64,000 bases of DNA. Source: Amycolatopsis rifamycinica (GTDB taxonomy: Bacteria > Actinomycetota > Actinomycetes > Mycobacteriales > Pseudonocardiaceae). This document shows positions 57,252 to 64,000 of the stretch, one piece after another. Numbering within the stretch: the stretch's first letter is position 1; each line of letters begins with the position of its first letter. Under the pieces are notes generated by a model. The model saw nothing but the letters and a program-made list of their open reading frames with translations, did no database searches and had not been told where the DNA came from. A program made the position numbers and the translations under genes. The DNA lies in NCBI RefSeq assembly GCF_000695625.1, contig NZ_JMQI01000074.1, positions 1 to 64,000 on the forward strand, in the 5' to 3' direction.

Positions 57252-60200
57252 GCGGCCGGCCACGGCCGCGCCGCGGTCATCAGGCCGATCATGCCCGCGA
57301 CCAGGCGCAGCTGGTCCACCGTCCGGATGTCCGCCTCGACCAGCCGGGGTGAACACACCAGGACCGCCAGCGCCTGCGCCCGCGACAGCGCCACGTTAAG
57401 CCGGTTGCGCGACAGCAGGAAGTCGAGGCCGCGCGGCAGGTCGACCGCCGACGACGACGTCATCGTCGTGACCACCACCGGGGCCTCCTGGCCCTGGAAC
57501 CGGTCGACCGTGCCCACCCGCACCCCGGGGAAGCCCGCTTCCTCCAGGGCCCGGGTCACCGTGCGCGCCTGCAGGTTGTACGGCGCCACCACGAGGATGT
57601 CGTGGTCGCCCAGCGGCCGCGCCGGGCCGTGGTCCGTCCACAGGCGACCGTGCACTTCGGACACGATCCGCACCACTTCCGCGGCCTCCTCCACCGAGCG
57701 GGTCGTGTTGCCCCGGTGGTCGACCTCGGTCAGGTACAACCCCGCGGCGATGCCGTCCAGCACGCGGTCGGCGGCGGAGGGGTGGGCGTGCAGCCGTCCG
57801 GCGTAGGACAGGTCCGACACCGGCTCGCACACGGCCGGGTGCATGCGCCGGGTCTCGTCCAGGAAGTACCCCAGCGACGACGGCATGATGTCGGCGTCGC
57901 CGATCAGGTGGCCCAGTGCCGAGGCCTCGGCGCCCGCCGGGTGCGTGCCCTGCACCACCTGGGGCAGCTGCTGCGGATCACCGAGCAACAGGACGTTGCG
58001 AGCGCACATCGACACCGCGAGCGCGTCGGCCAGCGCGAATTGGCCGGCCTCGTCGATGATCAGCAAGTCGAAGGGCTCCTCGCGGACCGCGGCGTTGGCG
58101 AACGTCCACGCCGTGCCGCCGACCAGGTGCCCGGCGTCGTGTTCTTCGCGCCACTTCACCAGCGCCGGATTGCTCTTCGGCTGGTCCCACGGCGCGGCCG
58201 GGTCCGGGGTCTTCTTCGCCCGCTTGGCGCACGGCAGCTCCGGCGCGCTCTTCTTGGCCGCGCTCAGCACGTTCTCCACCGCCTTGTGGCTGGTCGAGGT
58301 GACCGCGACGGTCCGTCCCGCCCGCACGAGCCGGGCGATCAGCCGTCCGGCGAGGTAGGTCTTGCCCGCGCCCGGCGGGCCCTGCACGGCCAGTGCCGAC
58401 CCGTCGAGCGCCTCGACCGCCTCGATCACCGTGGCGACCAGGTCCTCCCCCGGCTCCGGCAGCGCCGCGCCGCCCCGCAGCCGCGGCGGGGTCCGCCGGA
58501 GCAGGTCGACGCCGGGGTGCCGCGGCAGCTCCGGGAGCGCGTCGACGACCAGGCGCGCGAGGTCGGCGACCGCTTCGTCCTTGGGCGACGGGCGCACCGG
58601 GCTGCCCGGCAGCACCGCGCTCGGCCGGTCGTTCGTGGTCGCGTCCGGCGGGCAGCTCTCTTCGAGAGTCAGCTCCACCGCCGACGCGGCGACGACCTTC
58701 GCGTCGCGGGCGGTGTCGCCGTAGCGCAGCCGCACGTCGTCGCCGGGGGCGAACGGGTGCGGCCGGTCGGGGTCGCACGCCAGCTGCAGCGTCCGCTTCG
58801 CGGTGCGCGCCCGCCCGGACGGCGGCACCCACTCCCCCGCCTCCAGCGAGACCGGCACGGCACAGGCGGTGTCGACCTCGAGGTCGCCGAGCGGAGCGGC
58901 CAGCTGGCGGAAGTACTCCCACCACGCCGGGTTCGTCTCGCGGCGGTGGTAGCCGACGGACGCCGCCAGCAGCGCGCGGGCCCGCTCGTCGGCGGTGAAG
59001 TGGCCCGGGTCGTCCGGCAGCCCTTCGAGCAGCGGGTCGACCAGCGCGGCCAGCTGCGCGGCCCGTTCGGCGCGCCGCTCGGCGGCGACGTCCTCCTCGG
59101 CCGCGCGCAGCAGCGCGTCTTCGGCGGACTCCTCCGCCGGCTCCGGCGCCTCGATGCCCGCCTCGGCGCGGACCCGGTGCAGGAACTCGAACAGCCGCTG
59201 CGCGGAGACGCAGTCGTCCTCGGTGTTCTCGCCGATGCGGCGCAGGACCTCGTCGGCGCGTTCCGGCTCGCCGGACTGCGCGAGGGCCAGGTACTCCTCG
59301 TACGCCTCGACGTCCGACACGGCGGTCTTCGCGCGGGCGCCGGGCTGGTAGAGCGGCTCGAGGTGCCGGATCGAGTACGACCGCTGCGACACCCGCAGCG
59401 CCTTGCGCACGACCGCGTGCAGGTCCACGACCGCGCCGCTGCGCAGCAGGTGGTCGACGGTCTCCTCGCGGGTGCCGTGCACCGCCGCCAGCCGCTTGAT
59501 CGCGGTGACCTCGTAGGGCGCGTAGTGGTACACGTGCGAGCCGGGGTGCTCGGCGACGCGCGCCGCGGCGAAGTCGACGAACTCCTCGAACGCCCGCCGC
59601 TCCTGGGCCCGGCTGTGCGCCCAGAACGGCGTGAACCGCCGGTCGCCGAACGCGCCGAAGAGGTACTCCAGGCCTTCGCCGGCGAGGGCGTGCGGATCGC
59701 CCGCCAAGTCGACGAACACGTCACCCGGGGCCGGGGCCGGCAGCGCGGCCAGCTCGCCGGGGTCGACGATCTCGTAGGCGATCTCGCCGGTGGCGTCCTG
59801 CCGCACCTGCAGCGCGGCCTGGGCGCGCAGGGTCGCGAAGGCCGTCGCGGACAGGTCCGGCGGCCGGTCGTCCGGCCCGGCCGCGGCGAGCGCGTCGATC
59901 GAGCCGAGCCCGGCGGCGACCAGCTTGCGGCGCTGGTCGCCGCGCATCCCGGCCACCAGCGAGAGGTCCCGGTCGGCCTCGCGGGCCGACGCGCAGTGCT
60001 GCGCGAAGCCGCACCCGGCGCAGGCCGGGCGTTCGTCGGCCCACAGCGGGACCGGCAGCCGCGGCGGCCGGCCCGTCAGCCGGGCCCGCAACCGGTCCAC
60101 CAGCGGCCGGAAGTCTTCGACGCGCAGCGTCCGGGTGCCGCCGTCGGTCAGCCGCAGGTGCAGGTGCGGCCCAGCGGGCCCGCCGGCGCGGCGCACGGCG

Positions 60201-60619
60201 TCGGCGCACGCCGTCAGCCGGACCACCGCGGCGGGCGTCGCCTGGCGGACCGGCGTGGCGTCGTGAACCTCGTAGCGGCCTTCGCCGTCCTGGACCAGGA
60301 AGTCCGCCTGCGCCGAGAACTCGCCGTCGGCGAGGACGGCCCGGTGGATCACCGGGACCCCGGACCGCAGGGCCTCCTCCGTCGCCTTCGCGGCGAGGGC
60401 GGTGTCCTCGACGTCGATCTCGGCGACCTCGCGACCGTCGGCGCGGAACCGGGTGAGCATCGCCGTGGCGTGCCCGCGACGCGGGCCCGGTTCGGCCGGT
60501 GCGGGCCGCGGCGCACCCGGCAGGCCGTCGGCCAGCGCCTGGGTGAGGATGCTGCGGTGCTCGCAGTCGAGCAGGTCGGCGAGATCGGCTGGGGTGAGCA
60601 TCGCCGCGAAGTCTGACAC
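57206..60619 (-). CDS. TM0106-type RecB-like nuclease fused to SF1 DNA/RNA helicase
   Basis: An 1137-residue protein. An N-terminal RecB-like part (residues 1-215) ends with a Cys cluster (CAGCGFAQHC, about 201-210) that may hold an Fe-S cluster. A central RNase H-like domain follows (VFVDLAGDPHALAGEGLEYLFG, YHYAPYEVTAIKRLA). The C-terminal SF1 helicase has Walker A GPPGAGKTYLAG (about 750), Walker B LLIIDEAGQF (about 855), GDPQQLPQV, VGTVDRFQGQEAPVV (about 1035) and NVALSRAQAL (about 1073). This fits nucleases with helicase activity in DNA repair or RNA processing. The GTG start is supported by position. It stands alone with its own promoter. Confidence 0.9.
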   Translation of the reverse strand: MSDFAAMLTPADLADLLDCEHRSILTQALADGLPGAPRPAPAEPGPRRGHATAMLTRFRADGREVAEIDVEDTALAAKATEEALRSGVPVIHRAVLADGEFSAQADFLVQDGEGRYEVHDATPVRQATPAAVVRLTACADAVRRAGGPAGPHLHLRLTDGGTRTLRVEDFRPLVDRLRARLTGRPPRLPVPLWADERPACAGCGFAQHCASAREADRDLSLVAGMRGDQRRKLVAAGLGSIDALAAAGPDDRPPDLSATAFATLRAQAALQVRQDATGEIAYEIVDPGELAALPAPAPGDVFVDLAGDPHALAGEGLEYLFGAFGDRRFTPFWAHSRAQERRAFEEFVDFAAARVAEHPGSHVYHYAPYEVTAIKRLAAVHGTREETVDHLLRSGAVVDLHAVVRKALRVSQRSYSIRHLEPLYQPGARAKTAVSDVEAYEEYLALAQSGEPERADEVLRRIGENTEDDCVSAQRLFEFLHRVRAEAGIEAPEPAEESAEDALLRAAEEDVAAERRAERAAQLAALVDPLLEGLPDDPGHFTADERARALLAASVGYHRRETNPAWWEYFRQLAAPLGDLEVDTACAVPVSLEAGEWVPPSGRARTAKRTLQLACDPDRPHPFAPGDDVRLRYGDTARDAKVVAASAVELTLEESCPPDATTNDRPSAVLPGSPVRPSPKDEAVADLARLVVDALPELPRHPGVDLLRRTPPRLRGGAALPEPGEDLVATVIEAVEALDGSALAVQGPPGAGKTYLAGRLIARLVRAGRTVAVTSTSHKAVENVLSAAKKSAPELPCAKRAKKTPDPAAPWDQPKSNPALVKWREEHDAGHLVGGTAWTFANAAVREEPFDLLIIDEAGQFALADALAVSMCARNVLLLGDPQQLPQVVQGTHPAGAEASALGHLIGDADIMPSSLGYFLDETRRMHPAVCEPVSDLSYAGRLHAHPSAADRVLDGIAAGLYLTEVDHRGNTTRSVEEAAEVVRIVSEVHGRLWTDHGPARPLGDHDILVVAPYNLQARTVTRALEEAGFPGVRVGTVDRFQGQEAPVVVTTMTSSSAVDLPRGLDFLLSRNRLNVALSRAQALAVLVCSPRLVEADIRTVDQLRLVAGMIGLMTAARPWPAAQPGGSISPASSSTS

Positions 60620-60669
60620 GGCCGATCACCGGCGCCGGAGCACGAGTCCCCGACACGCCGGGCGGCCGT

Positions 60670-60680
60670 CGAAACTTTCG
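60670..60680. promoter_or_regulatory. CGAAAC-type operator upstream of the alpha-glucuronidase
   Basis: CGAAACTTTCG is an 11-bp perfect inverted repeat with one central base. The known BxlR/xylan-type LacI-family site in Streptomyces is CGAA-N-TTCG-like, and such repeats recur in xylanase promoters. It lies 26 bp before the -35 box of the GH67 gene. Regulation by xylan oligomers is an inference. Confidence 0.5.
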
Positions 60681-60706
60681 GGAATTTCCTGGTACATCGC
60701 CAATTC

Positions 60707-60735
60707 TTGACAGTGCGCACCCCGCCCGCAATAGT
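60707..60735 (+). promoter_or_regulatory. Sigma-70-type promoter of the alpha-glucuronidase gene
   Basis: TTGACA (60707-60712), a 17-bp spacer and AATAGT (60730-60735) form a near-consensus housekeeping promoter. The start codon is about 42 bp further on. The strong match is unusual among the G/C-rich gaps of this window. Confidence 0.6.
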
Positions 60736-60777
60736 GCGAGAAACGAACTAAATACTCGTGAACACGATGGGGGCACG

Positions 60778-63369
60778 GTGTCTCTCAGCGACGAGAACGA
60801 GCAGAGCCGGCTGCGCCGGCGTTCCTTCCTGATCGGCAGCGGAGCTGTCGTGGCCACTTCGATGTTCAGTGCCGCTCCAGCGCACGCGAGTCCCTCGAGC
60901 GCCTTCCCGGGCGACTACGACGGCTCGGACCTGTGGCTGCGCTACGAACCGGTCGCCGATCCCGGGCTGCTGGCCCGGTACCGGGCCGCGCTCGGCGCGA
61001 TCGTCGTGGAGAACGCCGGCCGGACGAAGGTCCACCGCCACACGGCGAACCTGGGCATGGCCCCGGGCTCGGCCGAGCACCTGGTGGAAAGCACCCTGGA
61101 GGCGGCGCGCGACGAACTCGTCCGCGGCCTCGGCGGGCTGCTGGGGCGGCCCGTGCCGGTGCGGGGCGGGTTTCCCGACCGCGCGGTGGTCGTGGGCACC
61201 CCGGACAGCTCGCCCCTGGTGCGCCGGCTCGTGCCCGCGCGGGACCTGGCGCCGCTCGGGCCCGACGGCTACCTCGTCCGCTCGCTGTCGCGGGGCGGGC
61301 ACCGGTCGATCGTCATCGCCGGCAACACCGACCTCGCCGCGCTGTACGGGACCTTCGCCTTCCTGCGGCGCCTGCAAGCCCAGCACCCCCTGGCCGGCCT
61401 CGACCTCTCGTCGGTCCCGAGGATCAACCACCGGTACCTGAACTACTGGGAGACCGAACGCCTCTACGCCGGGAACAACGCGACGGGCACCGGCGGGCTG
61501 GACGGGGAGAACGGGGCGATCTTCGACTTCACCGCCACCGGCGCGTCCGCCGCGCTGAACCTGCCGGTGATCCTCGACCGGTACCTGGTCGCGGCGCGGG
61601 CGATGGCGTCGGTCGGCATCAACGGCATCACGATCAACAACGTCAACGCCAACAGCTTCTACCTGACCCCGGCCGCCATCGAGCAGGAAGCCGCGCTGGC
61701 GGACGCGCTGCGCCCGTACGGCATCCGGCTGGCCGTGTCCATCAACTACGCGGCCCCGACGGACGCCCGGTTCGCGCCCGACACCCTCACCCGGGAGGAA
61801 CTGGATCCCTACAGCGCCAAGTTCCGGGACTGGTGGACCCGCCGCGCCCGGATGCTGCAGGCGGCGATCCCCGACTTCATGGGCTTCACCGTCAAGGCGA
61901 ACTCCGAGGGCCAGCCGGGTCCGCAGGACCTGGGCTACGACCACGGGGACGGCGCCAACGGCATGGCGGCGGCGGTGGCACCCCTCGGGATGCGGATCTT
62001 CTGGCGCACCTTCGTCTACAACGCCGACGTGGACGCGGACCGGCTGAAGCGCGCCTACCTGGAGTTCGGTCCCATCGACGACGAGCCCCAGCCCGACGGC
62101 ACGATCGGCCGGTTCGCCGGCAACGTGTTCCTGCAGACCAAGAACGGCCCGCTCGACTACCAGGCGCGGGAACCCGCCAACCCGCTGTTCGGCCGGATGG
62201 AACACACCAACCAGGCCATCGAACTGCAGGTCACCCAGGAGTACACCGGGCAGAACACGATGCTGTGCTACCTCGGCCCGCTCTGGGAAGAGGTGCTGAA
62301 ATCCGACACGTACGCCACCGGCGCGGACGGCCGGCTGCTGGCCAAGCGGCTGGTGGGGCACGTGGTCGACGGCACGGCCCAAGGCCACCCGGACAGCGCC
62401 ATCGTCGGCGTGGCCAACTTCGGCAACGCCGGCAACCTGACCGGGCACCACTTCGCGCAGGCGAACCTGTACGCCTTCGGCCGGCTGGCGTGGGACTGGA
62501 CCCTGGACGCGCGCGGCATCGCCGAGGACTGGGTCCGGCTGACCTGGAGCAACCGCGACTTCGCCGTCCGGACGATCGTGGCGATGATGATGGGCTCGCG
62601 GGAAGCGCTGGTGAGCTACCAGACCCCGCTCGGCGTCGCGCACCAGTTCCGGTCCAGCGACCACTACGGCCCCAACCCCGCCGAGCGGCTGGCACGGGAC
62701 GACTGGAGCCCGGTGTACTACAACAAGGCCGACAGCGCCGGGCTGGGCTACGACCGCTCCCCCACCGGCAGCGGCTTCACCGCGCAGTACTTCCCGGTGC
62801 TCGCGGCCCGGTACGGCGACATCGAGACCGTGCCCGAGAACCTGCTGATGTGGTTCCACCACGTGCCATGGGACCGGAAGCTGCGCAGCGGGCGGATCTT
62901 CTGGGACGAACTGGTGTACCGCTACCAGACGGGCGTCCACTACGTCTCGTGGATGCGCCGGGCCTGGGACGCGCTCGAACCCCACGTCGACGCCCGCCGC
63001 TTCGCCGAGGTCAAGGCCAAGCTGGCGGCGCACGAGGCCGACGCGGGCGCCTGGCGCGACACCTGCGTGCGCTATTGGCAGGAGTTCAACGGCCGGGCCG
63101 TGCCCACGAACGGTCCCCTGGCCATCGCCATCGTGGTCGGCGGCCGGACTATCGGCGGCTTCGACGCCGGCGCGCCGTCGTTCACCGTCCCGGTGGCGGC
63201 CGGTGCTTCGCCGAAGATCACGAAGGTCGTTCCCGCCGATCCCGCCGCCCGGTGCGAAGTCCTCTCGCAGGCTCGCGGCGTTCCGGGCCAGGCCGTGGTG
63301 CGGGTCACCTCGCACAGCTTTTTCGGCCCGATCCTCAAGGATTACGTCTTCGAGCTGGTACCCGGCTGA
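60778..63369 (+). CDS. GH67 alpha-glucuronidase, Tat-exported
   Basis: An 863-residue glycoside hydrolase that removes 4-O-methyl-glucuronic acid from xylo-oligosaccharides. A Tat signal (RLRRRSFLIGSG, twin Arg at residues 13-15) and AHA cleavage site suggest export of the folded enzyme. GH67 features are the N-terminal helper domain (VVVGTPDSS), then YLNYWETERLYA, INGITINNVNANSF, the acid/base region GFTVKANSEGQPGPQDLGYDHGDG and RIFWRTFVYNADVDADR, and a helical C-terminal domain with HQFRSSDHYGPNP and WFHHVPWD. The GTG start follows GGGGG. A xylan-type operator and strong promoter lie upstream. Most GH67 enzymes are cytosolic, so export is notable. Confidence 0.92.
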   Translation: MSLSDENEQSRLRRRSFLIGSGAVVATSMFSAAPAHASPSSAFPGDYDGSDLWLRYEPVADPGLLARYRAALGAIVVENAGRTKVHRHTANLGMAPGSAEHLVESTLEAARDELVRGLGGLLGRPVPVRGGFPDRAVVVGTPDSSPLVRRLVPARDLAPLGPDGYLVRSLSRGGHRSIVIAGNTDLAALYGTFAFLRRLQAQHPLAGLDLSSVPRINHRYLNYWETERLYAGNNATGTGGLDGENGAIFDFTATGASAALNLPVILDRYLVAARAMASVGINGITINNVNANSFYLTPAAIEQEAALADALRPYGIRLAVSINYAAPTDARFAPDTLTREELDPYSAKFRDWWTRRARMLQAAIPDFMGFTVKANSEGQPGPQDLGYDHGDGANGMAAAVAPLGMRIFWRTFVYNADVDADRLKRAYLEFGPIDDEPQPDGTIGRFAGNVFLQTKNGPLDYQAREPANPLFGRMEHTNQAIELQVTQEYTGQNTMLCYLGPLWEEVLKSDTYATGADGRLLAKRLVGHVVDGTAQGHPDSAIVGVANFGNAGNLTGHHFAQANLYAFGRLAWDWTLDARGIAEDWVRLTWSNRDFAVRTIVAMMMGSREALVSYQTPLGVAHQFRSSDHYGPNPAERLARDDWSPVYYNKADSAGLGYDRSPTGSGFTAQYFPVLAARYGDIETVPENLLMWFHHVPWDRKLRSGRIFWDELVYRYQTGVHYVSWMRRAWDALEPHVDARRFAEVKAKLAAHEADAGAWRDTCVRYWQEFNGRAVPTNGPLAIAIVVGGRTIGGFDAGAPSFTVPVAAGASPKITKVVPADPAARCEVLSQARGVPGQAVVRVTSHSFFGPILKDYVFELVPG

Positions 63370-63458
63370 GTTTCGGGGAACCTCCGGGCAACCGCGTCCG
63401 TTGTCGTGTCCTACGGCACCGTAGGTTACGGTCGCGTAGGTACGGAAGGACGTTGCCC

Positions 63459-64000
63459 ATGCCGGTCCCCGAAACCACCCGCCTGCTGCACGAACTGGAA
63501 GGCACGGTCGAAGAGAACCTCAACCGCCACCTCGCCGCCGCCCAGGAGTGGATGCCGCACGAATACGTGCCCTGGAGCCAGGGACGCGACTTCGCGGAAC
63601 TGGGCGGGGAGGCGTGGGACCCGGAGCAGTCGAAGGTGAGCCCGATCGCGCGGACCGCCCTCGAAGTCAACCTGCTCACCGAGGACAACCTGCCCAGCTA
63701 CCACCGCGAGATCGAGCGGGCGTTCGGCCGCGACGGCGCGTGGGGCACGTGGGTGCACCGGTGGACGGCCGAAGAGGGCCGCCACGGCATCTGCATCCGC
63801 GACTACCTGCTGGTCACCCGCGCCGTCGACCCCGTCGAGCTCGAGCGGATGCGGATGGAGACCATGCAGGCCGGCTACGACACCGGCGACAAGCCGCTGC
63901 TCAACGTCTGCGCGTACGTCTCGTTCCAGGAGCTGGCCACCCGGCTCTCGCACCGCAACACCGGCCGCTACACCCAGGATCCCTTGGCGGAGAAGCTGCT
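63459..64000 (+). CDS. Acyl-ACP desaturase (DesA-like), 5' part
   Basis: Soluble di-iron delta-9 stearoyl-ACP desaturase. The first 180 residues are visible of a usual 330 or so. The ferritin-like fold is seen in VEENLNRHLAAAQEWMPHEYVPWSQG and ARTALEVNLLTEDNLPSYHREIERAFG (first Glu ligand and helix), and EEGRHGICIRDYL (E-E-x-R-H-G, second ligand set). The second EExxH-type motif lies off the right edge. It should introduce a double bond in fatty acyl-ACP. GGAAGGA precedes the ATG. Confidence 0.93.
   Translation, partial: MPVPETTRLLHELEGTVEENLNRHLAAAQEWMPHEYVPWSQGRDFAELGGEAWDPEQSKVSPIARTALEVNLLTEDNLPSYHREIERAFGRDGAWGTWVHRWTAEEGRHGICIRDYLLVTRAVDPVELERMRMETMQAGYDTGDKPLLNVCAYVSFQELATRLSHRNTGRYTQDPLAEKL

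Overview
The window is very G+C-rich, densely coding DNA with GTG/TTG starts, many 4-nt start/stop overlaps and the gene families of a mycelial actinomycete (LexA, DUF6010, DUF2231, DUF2243, DUF5709, EspC/YbaB-like proteins, many secreted hydrolases). A pseudonocardial genus such as Amycolatopsis is the best guess, because the enolase-superfamily racemase at 18454-19557 closely resembles the Amycolatopsis N-acylamino acid racemase as I remember it. This rests on memory and by-eye reading; no database was searched.

Layout. 1-7079: quinone-oxidoreductase-like protein with a probable regulator, a small AA10 LPMO under a textbook DasR box, lexA, a methyltransferase/TetR divergon with paired operators, two tRNA-Val genes and a DHA2 drug exporter. 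7144-23384: one long leftward operon of ten genes plus a 23-codon mini-ORF, ending at a strong terminator and preceded by an unusual bidirectional 21-bp repeat array. It encodes a D-aminoacylase, M20 deacylase, GNAT acyltransferase, N-acylamino acid racemase, two beta-lactamase-fold hydrolases, a complete oligopeptide ABC importer and an S9 peptidase fused to a third beta-lactamase-fold domain. 23487-38033: mostly secreted proteins (a paralogous pair of unknown function, a PQQ-dependent sugar dehydrogenase with PKD domain, an alpha/beta hydrolase, a SurE-like protein, an alpha-lytic-type protease), a sigma factor fused to a zinc-finger/membrane tail, an acyl-CoA synthetase and a PadR-controlled pair. 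38849-42211: small regulatory proteins and a leftward set resembling type VII secretion accessory genes. 42299-46201: a non-actinobacterial-type glutamyl-tRNA synthetase with a leader hairpin, small unknown proteins, a STAS/HATPase pseudogene and a ChaB protein. 46392-57251: APC permease, six-hairpin glycosidase, FkbM methyltransferase, CtaG/DUF2243 pair, DMT transporter, SDR and DUF2231 proteins, interspersed with tandem repeats including a pentanucleotide satellite of about 380 bp. 57206-64000: a RecB-like nuclease/helicase fusion, a Tat-exported GH67 alpha-glucuronidase behind a xylan-type operator, and the start of an acyl-ACP desaturase.

How it works together. The most coherent system is the 15.7-kb operon. 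Peptides would be imported by the ABC system and cut by the S9 and beta-lactamase-fold enzymes. D-residues would then be freed (D-aminoacylase) or N-acylated (GNAT), racemised as N-acyl derivatives (racemase) and released as L-amino acids (M20). This combines a known irreversible D-to-L conversion route with peptide uptake and D-peptide hydrolysis, and suggests scavenging of D-amino-acid-containing peptides such as cell-wall fragments. The other recurrent theme is polymer and sugar breakdown outside the cell, with DasR-type and CGAA-N-TTCG-type sites in front of the chitin and glucuronoxylan genes.
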